This document shows positions 1 through 5,745 of a stretch of DNA of 6,139 nucleotides, piece after piece. Below the pieces are notes generated by a model. That model was given only the letters and a program-made list of their open reading frames with translations, made no database searches and had not been told where the DNA came from. This stretch comes from Prevotella sp. (GTDB taxonomy: Bacteria > Bacteroidota > Bacteroidia > Bacteroidales > Bacteroidaceae): NCBI GenBank assembly GCA_017623335.1, contig JAGAPI010000131.1, forward strand, positions 1-6,139, in the 5' to 3' direction. Each line of letters opens with the position of its first letter. Position 1 is the stretch's first letter. The translations under genes were made by a program, and so were the position numbers.

Positions 1-22
1 AAACATAAAAAAAACATAAAAA
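1..22. repeat. Tandem 11-bp A-rich repeat upstream of the GH3 promoter
   Basis: The 11-mer AAACATAAAAA occurs twice in perfect tandem (1-11 and 12-22), followed by more AT-rich sequence up to the promoter. The period is close to one helical turn, so the A-tracts would lie on the same DNA face. This could act as an UP-like or bent-DNA element for the promoter at 35-65, but that is inference. The repeat may also be incidental in an AT-rich gap whose left part lies outside the window. Confidence 0.5.
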
Positions 23-34
23 AGTTTCTTTTAT

Positions 35-65
35 TTTGTTCTGCACTCGCTTATTCGTACCTTTG
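35..65 (+). promoter_or_regulatory. Bacteroidetes-type primary sigma factor promoter for the GH3 gene
   Basis: TTTG at 35-38 is followed after 19 nt by TACCTTTG at 58-65. This matches the Bacteroides -33/-7 consensus (TTTG, 19-21 nt, TAnnTTTG). Transcription would start a few bases downstream, around 70-75, leaving a short A-rich leader before the ATG at 84. This position rules out the upstream TTG at 36, which would lie inside the promoter, as the translation start. Confidence 0.8.
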
Positions 66-83
66 CAGATAAAAATTGCAGAA

Positions 84-1595
84 ATGAGTTTAACTGGATT
101 AGTACGCAATGTATTTGTGCCGCGACAGCGACAGTTGGAACGACACACAAGCAACGGGGCAGACCTGCAGCGCACAGTGCTGGAAAAGCTGCTTGCCGAC
201 GCTAAAGATACAGAATACGGCAGCAGGCACAGCTTTGCCGCCACGCGGGGGTATGATGACTTTGTGAGAAACACCCCGCTCAATACATACGAGGACCTGA
301 AGGGCGACATCGACCGCATGCGCCACGGAGAAAGCAATGTGCTGTGGCGCGGCAAGGTGAGATGGTATGCCAAGTCGAGCGGCACCACCAACGACAAGAG
401 CAAGTTCATCCCCGTGAGCAGGGAAGGTTTGCAGACAGTACACTATCAGGGCGGCAAGGATGCCGTGGCAATGTATCTGCAGAACAATCCCAAGAGCCGC
501 CTGTTCGACGGCAGAAGCCTGATACTCGGCGGCAGCCATGCTCCAAACTACAACGTTAAGGACTCGCTGGTGGGCGACCTCAGCGCCATACTTATTGAGA
601 ACATCAACCCATTGGCAAACCTTGTGCGTGTGCCCTGCAAGCAGACAGCGCTGATAGGTGATTTTGAGAAGAAGCGCGAGCTGATAGCCCGCGAGACGAT
701 GAACAAGAACGTGACCAACATCAGCGGTGTGCCGTCGTGGATGCTGTCGGTACTGACACGCATGATGGAGATTTCGGGCAAGAAGCACCTTGAGGAGGTT
801 TGGCCAAACATTGAGATGTTCTTCCACGGCGGCGTGGCAATGACCCCATACTGGAAACAGTACGAGCAGCTCATCACCTCGCCCAACATGCACTATATGG
901 AGACCTACAACGCCAGCGAGGGATTCTTCGGACTGCAAAATGACCCGGCCGACAAGGCGATGCTGCTGATGCTCGACTACGGGGTGTTCTACGAGTTCAT
1001 CCCCATGGATGAGTTTGGCAATGACAACCCTGCCGTGGTGCCGCTGTGGGGAGTGGAGAAAGACAAGAACTACGCCATGGTGATAAGCACAGCCTGCGGA
1101 CTGTGGAGATATATCATAGGCGACACGGTGAAGTTCACATCCGTGAATCCATACAAGTTTATGATAACCGGACGCACCAAGCATTTCATCAATGCCTTCG
1201 GCGAGGAGCTTATCGTGGACAATGCCGAGAAAGGACTGCAATACGCCTGCCAGAAGACCGGCGCACAGGTGAAAGAATACACTGCCGCCCCGATATTCAT
1301 GGACGAGAAAGCCAAGTGCCGCCACCAGTGGCTGATTGAGTTCAGCCGCAAGCCTCAGGACATCAACGAGTTTGCGCACCTGCTCGACACACGTCTGCAG
1401 GAGATAAACAGCGATTACGAGGCAAAGCGTTACAAGGACATCACCCTGCAGCACCTTGAGATAGTGACGGCAAAGGACGGGCTGTTTGAGCAATGGCTGA
1501 AGTCGAAGGGCAAACTGGGCGGTCAGCACAAGGTGCCCCGGCTGAGCAACTCACGGCAGCACATTGAGGAACTGTTGAATCTAAATGAAGAATGA
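84..1595 (+). CDS. GH3 family protein (acyl-adenylating amide synthetase-like)
   Basis: 503-residue cytoplasmic protein of the GH3 'auxin-responsive promoter' family, part of the acyl-adenylate (ANL) superfamily. Plant members adenylate carboxylic acids and conjugate them to amino acids; the substrate of bacterial members is not established, so only the reaction type can be proposed. Motifs visible: SSGTT at residues 98-102 (ATP phosphate-binding loop, within YAKSSGTTNDKSKF), YNASEG at 275-280 (equivalent of the adenine/acyl-site YxxSE motif), GDT at 346-348 (ATP ribose-contacting GD motif) and ITGRTKHF from 361 (hinge into the C-terminal domain, followed by NAFGEEL). There is no signal peptide or membrane segment. 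About 500 residues is the usual bacterial length, and the protein looks complete. The ATG at 84 is chosen because it sits 18 nt after the -7 box behind an A-rich leader. The last codons and the stop lie in the left arm of the inverted-repeat element. Between about 102 and 1530 the gene uses no TTA, CTA or TCA codons, which creates a long but spurious antisense frame. Confidence 0.9.
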   Translation: MSLTGLVRNVFVPRQRQLERHTSNGADLQRTVLEKLLADAKDTEYGSRHSFAATRGYDDFVRNTPLNTYEDLKGDIDRMRHGESNVLWRGKVRWYAKSSGTTNDKSKFIPVSREGLQTVHYQGGKDAVAMYLQNNPKSRLFDGRSLILGGSHAPNYNVKDSLVGDLSAILIENINPLANLVRVPCKQTALIGDFEKKRELIARETMNKNVTNISGVPSWMLSVLTRMMEISGKKHLEEVWPNIEMFFHGGVAMTPYWKQYEQLITSPNMHYMETYNASEGFFGLQNDPADKAMLLMLDYGVFYEFIPMDEFGNDNPAVVPLWGVEKDKNYAMVISTACGLWRYIIGDTVKFTSVNPYKFMITGRTKHFINAFGEELIVDNAEKGLQYACQKTGAQVKEYTAAPIFMDEKAKCRHQWLIEFSRKPQDINEFAHLLDTRLQEINSDYEAKRYKDITLQHLEIVTAKDGLFEQWLKSKGKLGGQHKVPRLSNSRQHIEELLNLNEE

Positions 1596-1615
1596 AGACT
1601 GAAGAATGAAGAATC
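1583..1615 (+). repeat. Left inverted-repeat arm, heptamer AATGAAG x4
   Basis: Bases 1584-1611 are four head-to-tail copies of AATGAAG; the third copy reads ACTGAAG. The arm contains the GH3 stop codon (TGA, 1593-1595), so the final residues of that enzyme (NEE) come from the repeat. It pairs with 1771-1803. Confidence 0.8.
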
Positions 1616-1640
1616 GTTGATCGGTGACCGGAGGGAAAGT

Positions 1641-1706
1641 CAATTTTTGTGCAAACCGAGTGGAGAGACAAATTTGCTTGGCTATTCCGGGATACAGCAA
1701 AAAATC
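1641..1706. other. Non-coding interior of the element, possible dispersed Bacteroidetes repeat
   Basis: This stretch lies between the two repeat arms and carries no convincing gene. It starts CAATTTTTGTGCAAACCGAG, contains the palindrome CAAATTTG (1669-1676) and ends in an A-run. Its wording resembles intergenic repeats I recall from Prevotella and Bacteroides genomes (a 'GCAAACCGAG...CAAATTTGCTTGG' pattern). That resemblance is from memory only. The lipoprotein reading frame is open through it back to a TTG at 1617, but the translation there looks unlike protein and lacks an ATG. Confidence 0.3.
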
Positions 1707-1725
1707 AACGGAGTTAATGAAAATA

Positions 1726-1733
1726 TAGCTTTG
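1726..1733 (+). promoter_or_regulatory. Probable -7 box for the lipoprotein operon
   Basis: TAGCTTTG matches TAnnTTTG and is followed by CA, as in the GH3 promoter (TACCTTTGCA). It lies 24 nt before the GTG start at 1758. No TTTG or TTG is visible at the expected -33 distance (around 1703-1707, which reads as A-rich sequence), so the promoter is incomplete against the consensus. If used, the transcript would contain only the right repeat arm and could not form the long hairpin that a readthrough transcript from GH3 could. Confidence 0.45.
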
Positions 1734-1757
1734 CATTATAAGAATAAAAAGTTTGAG

Positions 1758-3722
1758 GTGAAGGACAAAAGATTCTTCATTATTCATTCTTCATTCTTCA
1801 TTTTATTACTCCTGCTCTCAGGCTGCGCACGAATGGGGCAGCCCGACGGTGGATGGTATGACGACGACCCTCCCAAGGTGATAGCCTGCGACCCTGCCGA
1901 CCGCCAGGCAGGAGTGAAGTCAAAAAAGGTTACAATAACCTTCGACGAGTTTATCAAGCTGGAAGACGCCACCAACAGAGTGATTGTGTCGCCCCCGCAA
2001 CTGGAAATGCCCGAGATAAAGGCACAGGGCAAGAAGATTGTGGTGGAGCTGAAGGACTCTCTGAAGGACAACACCACCTACACCATTGACTTCGGCGATG
2101 CCATAAGCGACAACAACGAGGGCAACCCGATGGGAAACTTCACATACAGTTTCTCCACCGGAGCGCAGATCGACACCTGTGAGGTGTCGGGCAACGTGAT
2201 CGACGCCTCCAACCTGGAGCCGGTAAAAGGTATAATGGTAGGACTGTACAGGGCAGAAGACCCCGACTCGGTGTTCACAACGCAGCCGCTGATGCGAATA
2301 TCGCGCACCGACAGCCGCGGACACTTTGTGATAAAGGGCATAGCCCCGGGCAAATACCGTGCATGCGCCCTGCAGGATGCCGACGGCAACTTCATGTACT
2401 CGCAAAAGAGCGAGATGATAGCCTTCAGCCACGACACCTTTGAGCCTGTGGGCAAGCCCGACATACGCCAGGACACCGTATGGCGCGACTCGCTGCACAT
2501 TGACTCAATCATGCGTGTGCCGTATATCCACTACTATCCCGACGACATTGTGCTCAAGGCGTTCACATGTCTGCAGACCGACCGCTATCTGATAAAGACA
2601 GAGCGCAAGGACCCGGATAAGTTCTCGTTCTACTTCAGCTATGGCGACAGCCGGCTGCCGGAGCTGCGCGGACTGGACTTCGACAGCGACAGTGCCTTTG
2701 TGGTGGAGCACACCGAGAAGATGGACACCATACACTACTGGCTGCGCGACACCATGCTCATAAACCGCGACACGCTGACCGTGGAGGCACGCTATATGAT
2801 GACCGACTCCACGGGAGTGCTCGTAAGCCAGACCGACACCATAAGCCTGCTGCCCAAGGTGTCGTATGAAAAACGGCAGAAGGACAAGCAGAAGGAAATG
2901 GAGAAATGGCAGAAGCAGATGGAGAAGAAGAAAAAGCGCGGCGAGGACTACGACTCGGTGTGGCACGAAAAACCGCTGGAGATAGCAGTTACCGGAAGCG
3001 GAACAATGGCTCCCGACGGGAACGTGACACTTACACTGCCCACACCGATAGAAACACTCGACACGGCAAAAATACACCTATACACCAAAATCGACTCATT
3101 GTGGTATAACGCAAAGATGAAGCTTGTGCCGGCAAAAGACGTGGCACGGAGCTACACCCTGCTGGCGGAATGGCGGGAGGGAAGTGAGTATTCACTGGAA
3201 ATCGACAGCGCTGCCGTGGTGGACATCTACGGCAAGGCAAGCTCGCCGGTGAAACAGGGACTGAAGGTGGAGGAGAACGACAAGTTCAGCACCCTGCAGC
3301 TGAAAATCAGCGGCAGCATTCCCGACACGGCAACGGTGATAGTGCAGCTGCTCAACAGCAGCGACGCCGTGACCAAAGAGGCAAAGATGACCGACGGAAC
3401 TGCCGACTTCTTCTATCTGAAACCGGGTGAATACTATGTCCGCGCATTCATTGACAACAACGGCAACGGCAAATGGGACACCGGCGATTTTTATCAGGAC
3501 CTGCAGCCCGAGGAAGTGTTCTATTATAGCAAGAAGATAGAATGCAAGGAGAAATGGGATCTCTCGCTGGCATGGAATCTTACGGCAACCAGCGCCGCAA
3601 GGCAAAAGCCCCAGGCAATAACCAAGCAAAAGCCCGAAAAGGAGCAGAAACTGCGCAACCGCAATGCGGAAAGAGCCAAAAAGCTCGGAATAAAATACAA
3701 CCGGGGACAGGCAATGCAATAA
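1758..3722 (+). CDS. Ig-like domain lipoprotein (SbsA-type Big_5 N-terminus)
   Basis: 654-residue putative lipoprotein of a family common in Bacteroidetes but of unknown function. The start is GTG at 1758: it gives a compact signal peptide (K2, K4, R5, then hydrophobic 6-20), an A-rich leader and a lipobox LSGC with lipidated Cys23. No in-frame ATG precedes the lipobox. After the Cys comes the family-like motif CARMGQPDGGWYDDDPP; its acidic run may bear on surface export, though this is uncertain. Residues about 38-135 form a Big_5 (SbsA Ig-like) domain ending FTYSFSTG. Residues about 141-225 (SGNVIDASNLEPVKGIMVGLY...GHFVIKGIAPGKYRACALQD) look like a carboxypeptidase-regulatory/CNA-B beta-sandwich. 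Residues about 370-395 are lysine/glutamate-rich and may be helical. DNNGNGKWDTGD at 566-577 resembles a calcium-binding EF-hand-type loop, inside a second SdrD/CNA-B-like region. The last 40 residues are strongly basic. A structural or envelope-binding role is inferred. No catalytic motif is seen. It is the first gene of a probable operon with the DUF3108 and peptidase genes. Confidence 0.85.
   Translation: MKDKRFFIIHSSFFILLLLLSGCARMGQPDGGWYDDDPPKVIACDPADRQAGVKSKKVTITFDEFIKLEDATNRVIVSPPQLEMPEIKAQGKKIVVELKDSLKDNTTYTIDFGDAISDNNEGNPMGNFTYSFSTGAQIDTCEVSGNVIDASNLEPVKGIMVGLYRAEDPDSVFTTQPLMRISRTDSRGHFVIKGIAPGKYRACALQDADGNFMYSQKSEMIAFSHDTFEPVGKPDIRQDTVWRDSLHIDSIMRVPYIHYYPDDIVLKAFTCLQTDRYLIKTERKDPDKFSFYFSYGDSRLPELRGLDFDSDSAFVVEHTEKMDTIHYWLRDTMLINRDTLTVEARYMMTDSTGVLVSQTDTISLLPKVSYEKRQKDKQKEMEKWQKQMEKKKKRGEDYDSVWHEKPLEIAVTGSGTMAPDGNVTLTLPTPIETLDTAKIHLYTKIDSLWYNAKMKLVPAKDVARSYTLLAEWREGSEYSLEIDSAAVVDIYGKASSPVKQGLKVEENDKFSTLQLKISGSIPDTATVIVQLLNSSDAVTKEAKMTDGTADFFYLKPGEYYVRAFIDNNGNGKWDTGDFYQDLQPEEVFYYSKKIECKEKWDLSLAWNLTATSAARQKPQAITKQKPEKEQKLRNRNAERAKKLGIKYNRGQAMQ
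1771..1803 (+). repeat. Right inverted-repeat arm, translated as signal peptide
   Basis: Bases 1775-1802 are four tandem copies of CTTCATT; the second reads ATTCATT. The arm is the reverse complement of 1583-1615 with two mismatches. In the lipoprotein frame it supplies residues 5-15 (RFFIIHSSFFI), the hydrophobic core of the signal peptide. Because 7 is not a multiple of 3, gain or loss of one unit would shift the reading frame. Confidence 0.8.
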
Positions 3723-3786
3723 GGCGGCAACACATGCACCATAAATATATATAATAATGTATAACACAACAAAAACAAGTGGCAAT

Positions 3787-4599
3787 ATGAGGAAATTTTT
3801 ATTGATTTTACCTTTCTGGCTTCTCAGCTTCCTGCCCGTGGCGGCACAGTGCGGCATCAGCAACACGGCGTTCAAGGGCGGCGAATTTTTGGCATACGAC
3901 CTTTACTTCAACTGGAAATTCGTGTGGGTGAAAGTCGGCTCGGCATCAATGTCCACCGTGGAATCGAGATACAACGGCAAGCCGGCTTATCGGACAAGCC
4001 TCATAACACGCGGCAACAACAAGCTGGACAACGTGTTTGTGATGCGCGACACCCTGTTGTCGTACTGCGACAAAAGCGACCTGTCGCCGATGTACTTCCG
4101 CAAGGGAGCGCTTGAGGGCAAGCGCTACTATGTGGACGAGCTGTGGTATACATACCCCAACGGCAACTGCAACCTGAAGATGCACTATGTGAACAAGGAC
4201 GGCAAGCACCGCTGGCAAACAAAATCCTACAAGGACTGCGTGTTCGATATGATGTCGATATTCCTCCGCGCCCGCAACTTCGACTCCTCAAAGTTCAAAA
4301 AGGGGCAGAAGATTCCGTTGCCTATAAGCGATGCCAGCAGCCTGAAAAACTCCAACCTTAAATATCTCGGCAAAGAGACATTCAAGGTGGAAGGCACAAA
4401 TGAAAAATTCAGATGCCTCGTGATGTCGTTCTCCGAGGTGGAAGACGGCGAGGAAAAGGAGCTGATACGCTTCTACATCACCGACGACAAGAACCACATA
4501 CCCGTGAGGCTCGACATGTTTCTAAGCTTCGGCTCCGCCAAGGCATTTCTCAAAGGCTACAAGGGAGTGCGCAGCAAGATGACCTCAAGAATCAAATAA
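3787..4599 (+). CDS. DUF3108 domain secreted protein
   Basis: 270-residue exported protein of the DUF3108 family, whose function is unknown. The start at ATG 3787 gives a classical signal peptide: MRK, a hydrophobic stretch to residue 16, then PVAA with likely cleavage before Gln21 or thereabouts. Cys22 follows AAQ, which is not a lipobox, so a soluble periplasmic or secreted product is expected. An in-frame ATG at 3757 would add ten polar residues (MYNTTKTSGN) and is less likely, though not excluded. The DUF3108 region covers most of the mature chain, from FKGGEFLAYDLYFNWKFVWV (about residue 29) to the C-terminus: many beta strands, aromatic-rich, with no obvious catalytic residues. The gene follows the Ig-like lipoprotein by 64 bp of very AT-rich sequence with no TAnnTTTG box, which suggests co-transcription. 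Its last codons run into a short direct repeat. Confidence 0.85.
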   Translation: MRKFLLILPFWLLSFLPVAAQCGISNTAFKGGEFLAYDLYFNWKFVWVKVGSASMSTVESRYNGKPAYRTSLITRGNNKLDNVFVMRDTLLSYCDKSDLSPMYFRKGALEGKRYYVDELWYTYPNGNCNLKMHYVNKDGKHRWQTKSYKDCVFDMMSIFLRARNFDSSKFKKGQKIPLPISDASSLKNSNLKYLGKETFKVEGTNEKFRCLVMSFSEVEDGEEKELIRFYITDDKNHIPVRLDMFLSFGSAKAFLKGYKGVRSKMTSRIK

Positions 4600-4611
4600 T
4601 CAAGAGTCAAA
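4585..4611 (+). repeat. Short direct repeat at the 3' end of the DUF3108 gene
   Basis: TCAAGAATCAAA (4585-4596) recurs as TCAAGAGTCAAA (4600-4611), 11 of 12 bases identical, 15 bp apart, spanning the stop codon at 4597-4599. A further AATCAAAATT follows at about 4621. The units resemble a loose 7-bp pattern (TCAAGAA), comparable in style to the TGAAGAA heptamers at the end of the GH3 gene. The remaining gap to the next gene (to 4653) shows no promoter or terminator that I can recognise. Confidence 0.5.
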
Positions 4612-4653
4612 ACAGCCAGGAATCAAAATTAACTGCTTATACATACAGGGGCG

Positions 4654-5745
4654 ATGATTTCAAGAATAGGTATTATTGTGGCGCTCACGCTGGTGACGGC
4701 ATCATGCCGACACCACAACAGCGATTTCGACAAATACATATTTACCACAGACCACATAAACAAGTACACTCCCATACGCGACCAGGGGCGAAAGCAAATA
4801 TGCTGGATCTACGCCATGCTCGCAACTGTTGAGGGCGACCGCCTGTCGCTGGGCGACTCTATATGTGTATCGCCATTCTATCCTGCACGCAACTACATAT
4901 TGGAGCAGGTGGACAAATACTATAATCAGGAGGGCAGAAAACCGCTCACATTCCGTGCCACTGCGCTTACCGCCCTGCGGCTTATCGGCGAATACGGCGC
5001 CACGCCCTACGACGCATACAGCCATGGCGAGCGCGTGAACTTCACGTCACTTGCCGAAAGCGCAGGCATGGCGGCACAGCAGGCTGTGCTCAAAAAGGAC
5101 GGAGCCGACAAATGCAGGAAGAACGTGGAAGACACCCTCGACAAACACCTCGGCGCCCCCACCCCGCACGTACATCTGTATGGAGCGGAGTACACTCCGC
5201 AGGAGTTTGCACGCAGCGTATGTCCGCCCGACGAATATATCGGCTACACCAGTCTTACACATCATCACTTCTATGGAACATTCCCGCTGGAGATACCCGA
5301 CAACTTCGACAACAGCGAGTATTACAACCTGCCCATTGACGAACTCACCGGCATGGTGATAAAGGCAGTGCAGGACGGAAGGGCGGTGTGCTGGGAGGGC
5401 GACGTGTCAGAAGACGGCTTCTCCTTTGCCGACGGAGTGGCTGTGTATCCCGAGAAGATTGATGCCGGCGAGCTTCAGGAGCGCCGCCAGCGAATGTTTG
5501 AGAACAATGAAACCACCGACGACCATTGCATGTGCATCGTGGGGCTTGCCCACGACCAGTTTGGCGAGCGTTATTTCATAATGAAAAACTCATGGGGCAC
5601 CAACAACCGCTACCGCGGTTTGATGTATATGAGCCTAAACTATTTTAAGCTGAAGACCATTGCCGTGGTAATGACTAAAGCTTACCTCCAAAACACAAAT
5701 CACCAGCATCGCCCAGACCGGGAACAATATATTTATTTGCGTTAA
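4654..5745 (+). CDS. C1 family cysteine peptidase lipoprotein, bleomycin-hydrolase-like
   Basis: 363-residue papain-superfamily peptidase that probably cleaves peptides at the cell envelope. The N-terminus (MISR, hydrophobic 5-14, then VTASC) is a lipoprotein-type signal with Cys18 as the lipidation site; Ser at -1 is acceptable but not ideal. The catalytic set is complete: oxyanion Gln44 in RDQGRKQICW, nucleophile Cys50 followed by Trp51, His291 in TTDDHCMCIVG, and Asn312 in KNSWG. The Cys-His distance of about 240 residues is far longer than in papain and nearer to the C1B (bleomycin hydrolase/PepC) group. The stretch YYNLPIDELTGMVIKAVQDG, followed by RAVCWEGDV, also matches the C1B pattern YNxxPIxxLxxMVxxxIxDGxAVWFGCDV. 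At 363 residues it is shorter than typical C1B enzymes (about 450), and those are cytosolic hexamers, so an exported lipidated form is distinct. The last 17 or so residues (QNTNHQHRPDREQYIYLR) come from DNA antisense to upp and look like an accidental extension. Confidence 0.85.
   Translation: MISRIGIIVALTLVTASCRHHNSDFDKYIFTTDHINKYTPIRDQGRKQICWIYAMLATVEGDRLSLGDSICVSPFYPARNYILEQVDKYYNQEGRKPLTFRATALTALRLIGEYGATPYDAYSHGERVNFTSLAESAGMAAQQAVLKKDGADKCRKNVEDTLDKHLGAPTPHVHLYGAEYTPQEFARSVCPPDEYIGYTSLTHHHFYGTFPLEIPDNFDNSEYYNLPIDELTGMVIKAVQDGRAVCWEGDVSEDGFSFADGVAVYPEKIDAGELQERRQRMFENNETTDDHCMCIVGLAHDQFGERYFIMKNSWGTNNRYRGLMYMSLNYFKLKTIAVVMTKAYLQNTNHQHRPDREQYIYLR

Larger units (their letters stand above)
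1583..1803. repeat. 221-bp element bounded by 33-bp inverted repeats
   Basis: Positions 1583-1615 and the reverse complement of 1771-1803 match at 31 of 33 bases and enclose 155 bp. The left arm overlaps the last four codons and stop of the GH3 gene. The right arm lies inside the downstream lipoprotein gene. The interior holds a probable promoter and the downstream start codon. There is no transposase and no clear target-site duplication (bases outside the arms do not match). It resembles a small non-autonomous repeat or a dispersed Bacteroidetes intergenic repeat; I recall similar heptamer tracts in this phylum but cannot search for copies. If transcribed from the GH3 promoter, the arms could pair into a long stem with a 155-nt loop. 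Confidence 0.75.

Noticed and set aside
36..83. N-terminal extension of the GH3 protein from TTG at 36
   Set aside because: The codons overlap the promoter boxes; the ATG at 84 follows the expected transcription start.
99..1529. 476-residue open frame antisense to the GH3 gene
   Set aside because: It is in register with the GH3 codons and stays open only because that gene avoids TTA, CTA and TCA. The translation has no recognisable domain, and the sense strand has clear family motifs.
1583..1615. CRISPR-like repeats
   Set aside because: Units are contiguous 7-mers with no spacers.
1617..1757. N-terminal extension of the lipoprotein from TTG at 1617
   Set aside because: It would place 47 hydrophilic residues ahead of the signal peptide and would put the start upstream of the probable promoter at 1726.
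1583..1803. Insertion sequence or intact transposon
   Set aside because: There is no transposase frame and no target-site duplication. The heptamer structure of the arms is better described as a repeat element.
1920..3077. Two long antisense frames (192 and 190 residues) under the Ig-like lipoprotein
   Set aside because: They are shadows of a codon-biased gene, with His/Val/Leu-rich translations lacking motifs, and no promoter or leader.
3192..3875. 227-residue antisense frame across the lipoprotein/DUF3108 junction, with a hydrophobic stretch
   Set aside because: It runs against two well-supported genes. The hydrophobic part arises from the reverse complement of lysine/glutamine codons and the AT-rich gap.
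5612..5619. ACCGCGGT palindrome near the end of the peptidase gene as a terminator or operator
   Set aside because: It is only 8 bp, lies within coding sequence and has no T-run after it.
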